Source: Actinomycetota bacterium
GTDB taxonomy: Bacteria; Actinomycetota; Actinomycetes; Nanopelagicales; Nanopelagicaceae
NCBI GenBank assembly: GCA_016870365.1
Contig: VGBW01000011.1
Coordinates: 1 to 37,839 of the forward strand
Length of the DNA: 37,839 nt
Direction: 5' to 3'
Below the pieces are notes generated by a model. It worked only from the letters and a program-made list of their open reading frames with translations. It was not told the DNA's origin and searched no databases. The position numbers and the translations under genes were made by a program. Below, one piece after another: positions 23,505 to 32,050 of this stretch. The number at the start of each line of letters is the position of its first letter. Within the stretch, counting starts at the first letter, position 1.

Positions 23505-24856
23505 ATAGGGAATTTCTTTCCAGGATTAAAGATTCTATTTGGATCAAGAATGGACTTAATCTCTCTCTGTATCTTCAAGATTCTCTCTGGAGTTTCATTA
23601 AGTAAGGCTGAGATCTTCAGTCCGCCAATTCCATGCTCTCCACTAGCAGTCCCACCTAGCCCCTGAGCTAGAGCGATAATCTCATTAAAGGCCCTAAGCG
23701 CCCTAGCCTCAGCTCCTTTATCGTTATGAGGGTAGATGATGGTGGGATGCATATTTCCATCACCAGCATGACCAAAGACTCCGATTTTCACCGAGTTTCT
23801 TGCTGCGATGTTTTCAATGCCAGATACTAATTGAGAGATCTTTGAAACAGGAACTACTACATCATCAATGAGTGCTACTCCAAGGCGCTCTAAGGAAGAG
23901 TAGGCCAGTTTTCTCACCTGGATTAGATCATCGGAATCCTTAGGGTCATCTGAATAGATTGCATCAATGGCGCCATGCTTAAGGGCTATCTCTTGAGCCT
24001 TCTGGCAATCATCAGCTGATTCATCGCTTTGCATGATTAATACCGATTCGCAGCTTTCAAAACCCATCGGCTTCCACTCTTCAACCGCACTAAGAGTGGT
24101 CTTATCAATCAGTTCCAGCATTGATGGACGGATAGTGAGCATTTCAATTGCGGCATCAGCAGCCTTGATAACGCTGGGAAATGTGGCGATTAGAGTAACT
24201 GGCTTCCTTAGCCTAGGTACTAATGAAAGTGTTGCTTCGACTACAACCCCTAAGGTTCCCTCTGAGCCAATGAAGAGATGAAGTAAATCAAGGGTCGTGA
24301 CCGATTTCTTGGTTGGAAAGCCGAAATCAACAACTTCTCCATCTGATAAAACAACTCTTATCGCCCGAACATGCTGTGAAGTTACTCCATACTTAATGCA
24401 GCACATGCCCCCGGCGTTAGTTGCAATATTGCCGCCAATAGTTGACCAGGAGCGACTGGCTGGATCCGGGAGATAAGTCAAACCAAACTCCTCAGCTGCT
24501 TTATCCAGATCGCTGTTTATGACCCCTGCTTCAACTCTCGCTATTTGATTGATGGGATCAATCTCTAGGATCCTACTTAGCTTCTCTGTTGAGATTACGA
24601 TGCAGCCTTGAATTGAATTAGCGCCCCCTGCAAGCCCACTACCAGCGCCACGGACTACAACAGGAATTGATTCTTGGTTGGCGAACTTAACGGCCTTTGA
24701 TACCTCATCAATTGACTTAGCAATCAAGACCGCAGCGGCCTTAGAAGATGGGGCAAAAGGCGCCTGATCTCTTTCATAAGATGCGAGTATCTGTTCATCA
24801 TCAATCACTGCGCAATCTCCACCAAGTGCGGCGCGAAGAGCCTTGGAAACGCTCAT
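23501..24856 (-). CDS. FAD-linked D-lactate / glycolate-type dehydrogenase (GlcD/Dld family)
   Basis: The 451-residue flavoprotein has a PCMH-type FAD-binding domain at about 35-215 (VVVRGAGSGLAGG, TIGGNIATNAGG, FIGSEGTLGVV). The FAD-oxidase C-terminal domain follows (GHAGDGNMHPTI, then GTASGEHGIG). The family oxidises D-2-hydroxy acids such as D-lactate or glycolate and passes electrons to quinone or another acceptor. Ending 4 nt into the MurNAc kinase gene suggests it may use the D-lactate released by MurQ. The substrate is inferred from context. A TAGAGT box lies 6 nt before the ATG, so the mRNA is probably leaderless. Confidence 0.88.
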   Translation of the reverse strand: MSVSKALRAALGGDCAVIDDEQILASYERDQAPFAPSSKAAAVLIAKSIDEVSKAVKFANQESIPVVVRGAGSGLAGGANSIQGCIVISTEKLSRILEIDPINQIARVEAGVINSDLDKAAEEFGLTYLPDPASRSWSTIGGNIATNAGGMCCIKYGVTSQHVRAIRVVLSDGEVVDFGFPTKKSVTTLDLLHLFIGSEGTLGVVVEATLSLVPRLRKPVTLIATFPSVIKAADAAIEMLTIRPSMLELIDKTTLSAVEEWKPMGFESCESVLIMQSDESADDCQKAQEIALKHGAIDAIYSDDPKDSDDLIQVRKLAYSSLERLGVALIDDVVVPVSKISQLVSGIENIAARNSVKIGVFGHAGDGNMHPTIIYPHNDKGAEARALRAFNEIIALAQGLGGTASGEHGIGGLKISALLNETPERILKIQREIKSILDPNRIFNPGKKFPI

Positions 24857-24862
24857 AGGAAC

Positions 24863-24886
24863 ACTCTAATGACTCTGTAATACTCT
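24863..24886. promoter_or_regulatory. Divergent -10 boxes for the FAD dehydrogenase and ABC-F genes
   Basis: TAGAGT (24863-24868, minus strand) is 6 nt before the ATG at 24856. TACTCT (24881-24886, plus strand) is 8 nt before the ATG at 24895. Both genes lack a Shine-Dalgarno sequence, which fits leaderless transcripts. Confidence 0.45.
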
Positions 24887-24894
24887 GCGCTCTT

Positions 24895-26664
24895 ATGGCT
24901 CGTAACATCATCAATATCGAAGGGGTTTCAAAGGCCTTTGAGATTACGCCCCTACTAGTTGATGTCTCACTCGGCATCTCAGAGGGTGAGCGAATAGGGA
25001 TTGTTGGGCGAAATGGAGGTGGTAAATCAACGCTCCTTAGAATCCTAGCGGGCCTGGAAGATGTTGACTCCGGAAGAGTTACTAGGGCTAATTGGGCAAA
25101 GCTTGGCTCTCTAAGCCAAGTAGATAGCGCTCAAGCAGGTGCGACAGTTCGAGATGTTGTAGTTGGGGTAAAGAAAGTTCACGAATGGGCAAGTGATTCT
25201 GGTGTGCGTGAGATCATCGCTGGGCTCTTTGGTGGATATGAAAGCTCGATCATGGATCGCCCCTTTGCTTCACTATCAGGAGGTGAGAAGCGAAGAGTTG
25301 GCATTGCTAAATTACTAATACAGAGCCTTGATGTCGTTTTGCTAGATGAGCCGACAAATCACCTTGACGTCGAGGGAGTAGCCTGGCTTGCAAAGCATTT
25401 ACGCAAACGCCGCGAGCTAGCAGTGGTAGTAATTACCCATGATCGTTGGTTCTTAGATGAAGTATCAGATTCCATCTGGGAGATGATTGATGGCAAAGTA
25501 GAGTCATATGAAGGTGGCTACTCTGCCTATGTTCTTGCCAAGGCTGAGAGAGTGAGACAAGCAGGCGCTGAAGATGCTAGACGCAATAACTTGATTCGCA
25601 AAGAACTTGCCTGGCTGCGTCGTGGAGCACCTGCAAGAACTTCGAAGCCGAAGTTTCGAGTTGATGCCGCTAATCAATTGATTTCTGCTGAACCATCGCC
25701 GAGAAATCAGGCAGAGTTATTGAACTTTGCTACCAATCGCCTAGGAAGCATGGTCTATGAGATTCACAATGCCAAATTAAGTATCGGTGAAATTACCCTG
25801 ATTGAAAAACTTAATTGGAATATCGGCCCTGCAGATCGCATCGCCCTAGTAGGCGTGAATGGCTCAGGAAAGACCACTTTGATGCGAACCCTGGCTGGGC
25901 AATATCGCTTCTCCGCTGGCAAATTACAGAGAGGCATCACAGTCAGAGTTGCTTTTCTCTCACAGCACCTCGAGGAGCTAGATCCCGCCTGGCGAGTCTT
26001 GGAGGCCGTTGAAAATGTGGCTCTACGGGTAGATCTTGCCGGGGGGCGAGAGATTTCAGCCTCACAGCTCTGTGAGCGGCTCGGCTTTGATTATGAGGGA
26101 CAGCAGAAGATGGTCCGTGATCTCTCAGGTGGCGAGAAGCGAAGACTGCAATTAACTCGCCTACTTATGGATTCACCAAATGTTCTTCTACTTGATGAGC
26201 CAACTAATGACTTCGATGTTGAGACACTCACTGCCCTTGAAGATCTCTTAGATACCTACGCTGGAGTAATAATTGCTATCTCCCATGATCGCTACTTTCT
26301 CGAAAGGGTGTGTGATCGCTTTGTTGGGCTAATCGGTGATGAAACTCTTCAAGATTTGCCTTTGGGAATTGAACAATATTTAGAGTTAAGGACTGAGATG
26401 ATTTCTCGGAGCATTGCTATCGCTGATAAGAAAGAGATTTCCGGAGCTGCTCAGTTGCGCCTGATAAAGAAAGAGCTGGCAAAGGTTGAAAGACAGCTTG
26501 AGAGAGTCATTCAACAAGAACAAGGGTTGATTAGAGAGCAAGAGGAGGCAGCCTTTGATCACAAGATGCTTCTTGAAGTTGGCGCTAAGCTATCTGATAT
26601 AGAAAAGCTTCGGGCAGAGCTAGAAGACAAGTGGTTGGGGTTAAGTGGCCAAGTCAAGGAGTAA
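24895..26664 (+). CDS. ABC-F family ATPase (Uup/EttA-like)
   Basis: The 589-residue soluble protein has two ABC cassettes and no membrane helices. The first Walker A is GRNGGGKST (38-46) with signature LSGGEKRR and Walker B LLDEPTNHLD. The second has GVNGSGKTT, LSGGEKRR and LLDEPTNDFD. The linker is short and basic-rich. A C-terminal coiled coil of about 90 residues (LIKKELAKVERQLERVI onward) resembles Uup. ABC-F proteins act on the ribosome, and some give antibiotic resistance. Nothing here points to resistance. It overlaps the downstream transporter gene by 20 nt. Confidence 0.92.
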   Translation: MARNIINIEGVSKAFEITPLLVDVSLGISEGERIGIVGRNGGGKSTLLRILAGLEDVDSGRVTRANWAKLGSLSQVDSAQAGATVRDVVVGVKKVHEWASDSGVREIIAGLFGGYESSIMDRPFASLSGGEKRRVGIAKLLIQSLDVVLLDEPTNHLDVEGVAWLAKHLRKRRELAVVVITHDRWFLDEVSDSIWEMIDGKVESYEGGYSAYVLAKAERVRQAGAEDARRNNLIRKELAWLRRGAPARTSKPKFRVDAANQLISAEPSPRNQAELLNFATNRLGSMVYEIHNAKLSIGEITLIEKLNWNIGPADRIALVGVNGSGKTTLMRTLAGQYRFSAGKLQRGITVRVAFLSQHLEELDPAWRVLEAVENVALRVDLAGGREISASQLCERLGFDYEGQQKMVRDLSGGEKRRLQLTRLLMDSPNVLLLDEPTNDFDVETLTALEDLLDTYAGVIIAISHDRYFLERVCDRFVGLIGDETLQDLPLGIEQYLELRTEMISRSIAIADKKEISGAAQLRLIKKELAKVERQLERVIQQEQGLIREQEEAAFDHKMLLEVGAKLSDIEKLRAELEDKWLGLSGQVKE

Positions 26665-27601
26665 GGCCTTACCGCTAGATGGGCTTGCTGCACTATCTGG
26701 GGTGATGATTGCGCTTCAAGCAAGGGCCAATGGTGAACTCTCATATCGCCTTGATAACGCACCACAGGCAGCTCTAGTTTCATTCTCCTCTGGATTATTC
26801 TTCATAGCAATCTATGCAATCTTTAGTCCTTCAATCAAAGAGGGAATCAAGCGCCTTAGGCAAGCAGTTGAGCAAGGTGAGATTCCGAGGGTAAGGCTTC
26901 TGGCCGGAGCCCTTGGGGGAGCATTCGTGGCCCTTCAAACCAGCGTGGTTCCTCTAATCGGGGTGGCGCTTTATTCTGTTGCTTCAATCGCAGGCCAGAG
27001 CACAGTCTCACTTCTAGTAGATCGAATTGGCCTAACTGGTGGTGGAGTAAAACTCATCTCACCAAGGCGAATAGCAGCAGCATTCATAACAGTCCTTGCC
27101 GTTTTGGTCTCAGTCTTAGATAAGTTAGAGAAGGATAATTTTCAACTCTTTGCGCTATTTCTAACACTAATTGCTGGAGCCTTAGTGGGAGTTCAGCGAG
27201 CTCTAAACGGCCAGATCAATGAATACTCGCAAAATAGTTACACCACATCGCTACTTAATTTCATAACTGGGACATCCTTCTTGGTCGTATTTATCTTGAT
27301 TCTTACCGCACTTGGGAAAGTCGAACTACAACCACTTCCGTCAGGGCCTTGGTGGATCTATACCGGCGGAGTGATTGGCGTCATCTATATCGCAGCAACT
27401 TCTCTAATTGTCCAACATCTTGGGGTTCTGACCTTTACCCTCTTTAGCGTTGGCGGCCAATTGTTTGCCTCACTCCTTCTTGACATCTACTCACCTACTA
27501 AAGGGGTAAGCGTCAGTTGGTATCTGGTATCTGGAATTGTGATGACTTATATCGGGGTGATAGTTGGCGGAGTGCGTCAATCGCGTTTAGAGCGCAGGTA
27601 A
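26645..27601 (+). CDS. DMT-superfamily YdcZ-type membrane protein
   Basis: The 318-residue protein has about ten helices in two repeats. Each repeat carries the YdcZ pattern with a QARANGELS or QRALNGQIN segment near its start (VMIALQARANGELS at about residue 16, GVQRALNGQIN at about 180). Function is unknown; small-molecule export is a guess from the superfamily. The GTG start lies inside the end of the ABC-F gene, which indicates co-transcription. A later start would cut the first helix. It overlaps convergent dedA by 25 nt. Confidence 0.83.
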   Translation: MAKSRSKALPLDGLAALSGVMIALQARANGELSYRLDNAPQAALVSFSSGLFFIAIYAIFSPSIKEGIKRLRQAVEQGEIPRVRLLAGALGGAFVALQTSVVPLIGVALYSVASIAGQSTVSLLVDRIGLTGGGVKLISPRRIAAAFITVLAVLVSVLDKLEKDNFQLFALFLTLIAGALVGVQRALNGQINEYSQNSYTTSLLNFITGTSFLVVFILILTALGKVELQPLPSGPWWIYTGGVIGVIYIAATSLIVQHLGVLTFTLFSVGGQLFASLLLDIYSPTKGVSVSWYLVSGIVMTYIGVIVGGVRQSRLERR

Positions 27602-28191
27602 TTCTTTATAGTCAGAGCAATTGTCAAGAGCACAAAAAATACTGCTATTACCCGGGATGAATCTTTAAGGGCTGGAATTGAAGCGGCATAGAAACCAAGA
27701 AGTGTGATGCCAACTCCCCAGAGCAGAGCACCAAGGGCATTGGCTGCCAAGAATCTGTAGTAATTCATCTTGGCAATTCCGGCAATTGGCGGCATGAAGG
27801 TGCGGATCCAGGGATAGAACCGAGCCAGAATTACTGCGCTCCAGCCATACTTTTCATAGAAGGCCTCAGCTCGGGTCACCATGGCATCGATTCTCTTCGA
27901 AGATCGCCGCTCCAAGTAACTTCTTCCATATTTTCTTCCCAAGACATATCCCACCTGGTCTCCCATAAATGCCGCAATGAAGATTATGGTGATCAGAAAG
28001 AGGATATTGGTGTCATCTCTTGTTGCTGCAACTAAACCTGCGGCAAATAGGATTGAATCCCCGGGAAGAAAGAAGGCCAAAAGTATCCCGGTTTCAACAA
28101 AGACTATGGATCCCAGGGCCACATATATAAAGAAAGGCGCAGAGGAGTTTAGATACTGCTCCACCCAGTCAGCAATCGACAAGTTAAGCAA
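27577..28191 (-). CDS. DedA family membrane protein (SNARE-associated / VTT domain)
   Basis: The 204-residue membrane protein has the DedA core: FLPGDSILFAAGLVAA, then GDQVGYVLGRKYGRS and the FYPWIRTFMPPIAGIAKM segment with the conserved arginine and prolines. DedA proteins take part in lipid carrier recycling across the membrane, including undecaprenyl phosphate in some members. The start is TTG at 28191 with AAGAGG upstream. A second TTG at 28182 is an alternative. It overlaps the malic enzyme stop by 8 nt and is the last gene of the upp-malic enzyme-dedA operon. Confidence 0.9.
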   Translation of the reverse strand: MLNLSIADWVEQYLNSSAPFFIYVALGSIVFVETGILLAFFLPGDSILFAAGLVAATRDDTNILFLITIIFIAAFMGDQVGYVLGRKYGRSYLERRSSKRIDAMVTRAEAFYEKYGWSAVILARFYPWIRTFMPPIAGIAKMNYYRFLAANALGALLWGVGITLLGFYAASIPALKDSSRVIAVFFVLLTIALTIKNYLRSKRD

Positions 28192-29560
28192 ACCTCTTGA
28201 CCGCGTCAGCTACAGACTTAACGACATTTGCATCAAAAACGCTGGGAACGATAAAAGAAGCATTTAGCTGATTCTCATCCACACAGCTTGCAATTGCCTC
28301 AGCGCAGGCTACAAGAAGTTCGTCAGTAATCTTCGAAGCCCCAGAATCTAATAGACCGCGAAATATTCCAGGAAAAGCTAGAACATTATTGATCTGATTT
28401 GGCTGGTCACTTCTTCCTGTGGCAACAACCGATGCATACCTTCGGGCGATCACCGGATCTACCTCAGGATCAGGGTTAGCTAGGGCAAAGACGATGGAGC
28501 CTTTAGCCATTGACTGAATTTCTGCCTCACTCAAAAGATTTGGCGCGCTCACCCCAACAAATATATCTGCGCCCTTCATGGCTTGGCTTAGATTTCCTTC
28601 AAATTGCTCAGGGTTGCAGTTCTCAATAAACCACTTTCGCATAGCGCTATTGCTGACACTCTTCTTGTTTATTGCCCCTCTGCTGTCAAAACCAATTATG
28701 TTCTTGGCCCCTGCAAGGACAAGTAGGCGAGCAATCGCTGTCCCTGCAGCTCCTGCACCATTTAGAACAATCCTAGTCTTGCCTAAGTCTTTCTTTACTA
28801 GTTTCAGAGCATTGCGAAGAGCAGCTAGGACTACCACTGCTGTGCCATGTTGATCATCATGAAATACCGGGATGTCAAGAAGCTCTCTCAATCTTGCCTC
28901 GACCTCAAAGCAGCGGGGAGCTGAGATATCTTCTAGATTGATTCCGCCATAGACCGGAGCAATTAACTGCACAGTCCTAACAATCTCATCGACATCTTGG
29001 GTATCAAGGCATACCGGCCAAGCATCAACATCGGCAAATCTCTTAAAGAGTGCAGCCTTACCTTCCATCACTGGAAGGGCTGCTGCCGGACCAAGGTTTC
29101 CAAGGCCTAAAACGGCAGACCCATCAGTGACAACAGCGACGGTATTACGCTTGATTGTTAGGCGTCTGGTATCAGATGGATCCTTGGCAATTGCTAGGCA
29201 GATTCGAGCAACTCCCGGGGTATAGGCCCTAGATAAATCGTCACGGGTCTTCAGGGGAACCTTTGAATTAACTTCAAGTTTTCCGCCCAGGTGAAGCAAG
29301 AAGGTTCGATCAGAGATCTTTCTAACCTTGAGAATAGGGGATGCGCTAAGTGCTGTGGTGATGCGTTCACCATGGCCTACATCTATGGCATCACAGGTGA
29401 CGTCAATAACCACGCTATCTAATTGCGATTCGACAACATCAAGCGCGGTAACCATCGCACCTTCCCTAGAAATGATTGTGGTTATCTCAGCAACTGGCTG
29501 GAATTCGGGGCGTCCTTCGACGCGGATCGTTATTCCATACCCTGGGGAGGTAGTGGCCAT
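28184..29560 (-). CDS. NAD-dependent malic enzyme with N-terminal ACT domain
   Basis: The 458-residue enzyme decarboxylates malate to pyruvate. Residues 1-80 form an ACT-like domain (ITIRVEGRPEFQPV, IISREGAMVTALDVVE). This addition is common in actinobacterial malic enzymes and may bind a small regulator. The catalytic part has SRAYTPGVARI, then TDGSAVLGLGNLGPAAALPVMEGK as the malic signature, HDDQHGTAVV, and the NAD loop NGAGAAGTAIA. It starts directly after the upp stop codon, with GGAG 8 nt upstream of the ATG. Confidence 0.95.
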   Translation of the reverse strand: MATTSPGYGITIRVEGRPEFQPVAEITTIISREGAMVTALDVVESQLDSVVIDVTCDAIDVGHGERITTALSASPILKVRKISDRTFLLHLGGKLEVNSKVPLKTRDDLSRAYTPGVARICLAIAKDPSDTRRLTIKRNTVAVVTDGSAVLGLGNLGPAAALPVMEGKAALFKRFADVDAWPVCLDTQDVDEIVRTVQLIAPVYGGINLEDISAPRCFEVEARLRELLDIPVFHDDQHGTAVVVLAALRNALKLVKKDLGKTRIVLNGAGAAGTAIARLLVLAGAKNIIGFDSRGAINKKSVSNSAMRKWFIENCNPEQFEGNLSQAMKGADIFVGVSAPNLLSEAEIQSMAKGSIVFALANPDPEVDPVIARRYASVVATGRSDQPNQINNVLAFPGIFRGLLDSGASKITDELLVACAEAIASCVDENQLNASFIVPSVFDANVVKSVADAVKRFA

Positions 29561-30199
29561 CTAGACAACTCCGTAGAGTCGATCTCCAGCATCGCCAAGA
29601 CCCGGAACGATATAGCCATGTTGATTTAGCTTCTCATCCATTGCTCCGGTGACAATTGTGATTGGAGTCCTAGAGTCTCTAAATGCCTCTTCCACTGCTT
29701 TGGTACCTTCTGGGGCTGCAAGTAAACAGATCGCTGTAACTGATTCTGCTCCTCGCTCAAGTAGATAATTAATAGCCGCAATTAAAGTTCCACCTGTCGC
29801 CAGCATTGGATCTAGGACATAACACTTGCGCCCTCCTAGATCCTCTGGCAGGCGATTAGCGTAGGTTGAGGCTTGTAGAGTCTTTTCATCTCTAACCATC
29901 CCTAGAAATCCCACATCAGCGCTGGGAATAACGCGCATCATTCCCTCGAGCATTCCAAGGCCTGCTCTAAGGATTGGCACTACCACTGGGCGAGGACTTG
30001 CCAGCATCGCTCCTTTTGTTTGAGCGACCGGCGTCTGGATCGAGACTTCTTGGATCTTCACATCTCGGGTGGCTTCATATGCCAGAAGGGTGACTAGCTC
30101 TTCGACTAGATGACGAAAAATCTGTGAATTAGTCTGCTCATCGCGTAGCACCGTCAATTTATGGGTAACAAGCGGGTGACTTACTGCGACAACCTTCAT
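29561..30199 (-). CDS. upp: Uracil phosphoribosyltransferase
   Basis: The enzyme makes UMP from uracil and PRPP (pyrimidine salvage). The 212-residue protein has the family length and motifs: [13 protein letters not shown] at the start, [11 protein letters not shown], the PRPP loop [11 protein letters not shown], and GDAGDRLYG at the C-terminus. A TAAAGT box lies 6 nt before the ATG, so it is probably leaderless and heads the upp-malic enzyme-dedA operon. Confidence 0.96.
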   Translation of the reverse strand: MKVVAVSHPLVTHKLTVLRDEQTNSQIFRHLVEELVTLLAYEATRDVKIQEVSIQTPVAQTKGAMLASPRPVVVPILRAGLGMLEGMMRVIPSADVGFLGMVRDEKTLQASTYANRLPEDLGGRKCYVLDPMLATGGTLIAAINYLLERGAESVTAICLLAAPEGTKAVEEAFRDSRTPITIVTGAMDEKLNQHGYIVPGLGDAGDRLYGVV

Positions 30200-30205
30200 G
30201 GCGAC

Positions 30206-30211
30206 ACTTTA
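30206..30211 (-). promoter_or_regulatory. -10 box for upp
   Basis: On the minus strand TAAAGT is followed by six bases and then the upp ATG. No ribosome-binding site fits in this space, so a leaderless transcript is inferred. Confidence 0.4.
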
Positions 30212-30271
30212 CTACCAAGGGCAACGGTGGAACTATGAGGCATTGCATTTCTTAAGGGCGGGAGGTGTGAG

Positions 30272-30745
30272 ATGGCGGAGGAAACACTTGAATTTGCTCT
30301 CCTTTCCTGGCGCGATGATGGACAATGGCGAATCTCTCAACTACCTGATGAAGCAACTAGTGATATTGGCCTCGTCCTTGATGCCCTCAGGGCTCAGCAA
30401 GTAGATGGCGGAGCAGTTGCGCTTCTTGCCATCGATGATCAGTTCTTCATAATCATGCGCCAGATTGGCGCAAGGATGCAGATGGTCTTAAGTGATGTTA
30501 TGGCAGCACTTGATTATGAGATAGCAGCAGAGGTTTTGGAGCTAAGTGATATTGATTTTCCTGCGGAAGACGATGCTGATGAACCAGCTGGGGACCTAAA
30601 TATCTTTGCAGACCTTGGCCTTGATCCTATGGAGCTGCAGATGATATGTGATGATGACGATTTGTATCCTGATGAACAATTGGAGGTAATTACCCGAAGA
30701 ATTGGCTTTGGCGATATCTACAGCGAGCTAGTCGAGAATCTTTAG
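30272..30745 (+). CDS. tRNA adenosine deaminase-associated protein (actinobacterial family)
   Basis: The 157-residue acidic, soluble protein matches the small family that precedes tadA in many actinobacteria (FALLSWRDDGQWRIS, then GGAVALLAIDDQFFIIMRQ, and ADLGLDPMELQMICDD near the end). The function is unknown. The constant pairing suggests a partner or regulator of TadA. A strong GGGAGGTG lies 5 nt before the ATG. The gene ends one base before the tadA ATG. Confidence 0.85.
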   Translation: MAEETLEFALLSWRDDGQWRISQLPDEATSDIGLVLDALRAQQVDGGAVALLAIDDQFFIIMRQIGARMQMVLSDVMAALDYEIAAEVLELSDIDFPAEDDADEPAGDLNIFADLGLDPMELQMICDDDDLYPDEQLEVITRRIGFGDIYSELVENL

Positions 30746-31198
30746 ATGAATTATGAACGCGCAATGCGCGTAGCCCTTGAGCGCGCGAAATTTAGCAGCA
30801 CTGCAAGTGGCGATGTTCCTGTGGGGGCAGTGATGCTCAACAAAGAGGCGGAGATAGTTGCCCTTGGAAACAACCAGAGAGAGTTATTGAATGATCCACT
30901 AGGACATGCAGAAATTGTGGCTATCAAGGCTGCAGCAAGATCGGTTGGTGCTTGGCGCTTAGATGAGTGCACCCTTGTTGTCACTCTTGAGCCATGTGTT
31001 ATGTGCGCAGGAGCGATAATGGCAGCGCGAATTCCTAGAATGGTATTTGGCGCCTGGGATGAGAAAGCAGGAGCCTGTGGCTCTGTTTGGGATCTTCTGC
31101 GTGACCCTAGAGCGCTACATAAAGTGGAAGTAGTCTCAGGCGTCTTAGAGCAAGAGTGTGCAGATTTATTAACTCAATTTTTTGCCAAGCAAAGGTGA
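30746..31198 (+). CDS. tadA: tRNA(Arg) adenosine-34 deaminase
   Basis: The enzyme converts A34 to inosine in tRNA-Arg(ACG). The 150-residue protein has the zinc/catalytic motif HAE at 54-56 and PCVMC at 83-87, both complete, preceded by DVPVGAVM. It belongs to the CMP/dCMP deaminase fold, and the C-terminal WDEKAGACGSVWDLLRD fits TadA rather than guanine deaminase. It follows the associated-protein gene directly, so the two are co-transcribed. Confidence 0.95.
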   Translation: MNYERAMRVALERAKFSSTASGDVPVGAVMLNKEAEIVALGNNQRELLNDPLGHAEIVAIKAAARSVGAWRLDECTLVVTLEPCVMCAGAIMAARIPRMVFGAWDEKAGACGSVWDLLRDPRALHKVEVVSGVLEQECADLLTQFFAKQR

Positions 31199-31223
31199 AC
31201 TAAAAGGGACTTTAGGTCTCGCG

Positions 31224-31229
31224 TATAGT
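31224..31229 (+). promoter_or_regulatory. -10 box for tRNA-Ser(CGA)
   Basis: TATAGT ends 7 nt before the mature tRNA 5' end at 31237, so transcription would start at or very near the mature end. No good -35 was found at 16-18 bp. Confidence 0.4.
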
Positions 31230-31236
31230 CACCTAC

Positions 31237-31326
31237 GGTGGCGTGTCCGAGCGGCCTAAGGAGCGCGCCTCGAAAGCGCGTGTTGGGGAAGCTCAACCGT
31301 GGGTTCAAATCCCACCGCCACCGCCA
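31237..31326 (+). tRNA. tRNA-Ser (CGA)
   Basis: The acceptor stem is 31237-31243 with 31316-31322. The anticodon loop CTCGAAA gives anticodon CGA, and a long variable arm (around GTTGGGGAAGCTCAAC) marks a class II Ser tRNA. The discriminator is G at 31323, as expected for Ser, and CCA is encoded at 31324-31326. The 3' part of the mannose synthase gene runs through it on the opposite strand. Confidence 0.96.
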
Positions 31327-32050
31327 GCTGCTTCAATCTAAAGAATCGCCCCAATCCCCACACAGTTACCAAGAGCATCGCCTCACGGACGATTGCTCCG
31401 GACATCTTGCTAACTCCGCTCTCACGTTCTCTAAAAGTTATCGGCACTTCAATGATTTTCGCTCCAGCAAGTTTTGCTGCGCGAGTCATCTCTATCTGAA
31501 ATGAATATCCCTCACTTTTGATCTCAGCTAAAGGAATCTTCCGAAGTAATTCGGCGGAGTAAATCCGAAATCCCGCCGTTGAATCATTAACTCCCATTCC
31601 CAACATCAGCCTCACATAAAGATTTGCTACTCTCGATAAGAGTTGACGGCGCCACGACCAGTTAATCGTTGCTCCGCCCTTTGTCCATCTACTTCCTATA
31701 ACTAGCCCGGCGCTTGGATTCTCTTCCTTTGCCTTCATCATTAGAGCTAGATCTCTTACCCGGTGCGACATATCAGCATCAATCTCGATGAACTCCTCGT
31801 AACCACGCTCAAGTCCCCAGGCAAAACCGTGGCGATACGCGCCGCCCAATCCAGACTTTTTCGAACGTGTTTCAACAAATAATTGCGGGTAATCCTTAGA
31901 GAGGTTCCTACAAATCTCAGCCGTTCCATCTGGGGAGCCATCATCGACGACAAGAATCGATGCATCCTTTATATGTTTGAAGAGTCTTGGGATTAAGACG
32001 GGCACATTCATTGCCTCGTTATAGGTTGGGATAACGATTAGACGTTTCAT
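31256..32050 (-). CDS. Polyprenol-phosphate mannose synthase (GT2, Ppm1/DPM1-like)
   Basis: The 264-residue cytoplasmic glycosyltransferase should move mannose from GDP-mannose to polyprenyl phosphate for lipoglycan or glycoprotein synthesis. GT-A features are clear: VIPTYNEAMNVP, VVDDGSPDGTA, the DXD-like EIDADMSH, and GSRWTKGG. It lacks the fused apolipoprotein N-acyltransferase domain seen in some mycobacterial relatives. ATG 32050 shares one base with the upstream stop (TGATG). The last ~22 residues (AVAVGFEPTVELPQHALS and four more) come from antisense reading of tRNA-Ser, because no stop occurs earlier. The true functional C-terminus is therefore probably near KQL. Confidence 0.9.
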   Translation of the reverse strand: MKRLIVIPTYNEAMNVPVLIPRLFKHIKDASILVVDDGSPDGTAEICRNLSKDYPQLFVETRSKKSGLGGAYRHGFAWGLERGYEEFIEIDADMSHRVRDLALMMKAKEENPSAGLVIGSRWTKGGATINWSWRRQLLSRVANLYVRLMLGMGVNDSTAGFRIYSAELLRKIPLAEIKSEGYSFQIEMTRAAKLAGAKIIEVPITFRERESGVSKMSGAIVREAMLLVTVWGLGRFFRLKQLAVAVGFEPTVELPQHALSRRAP

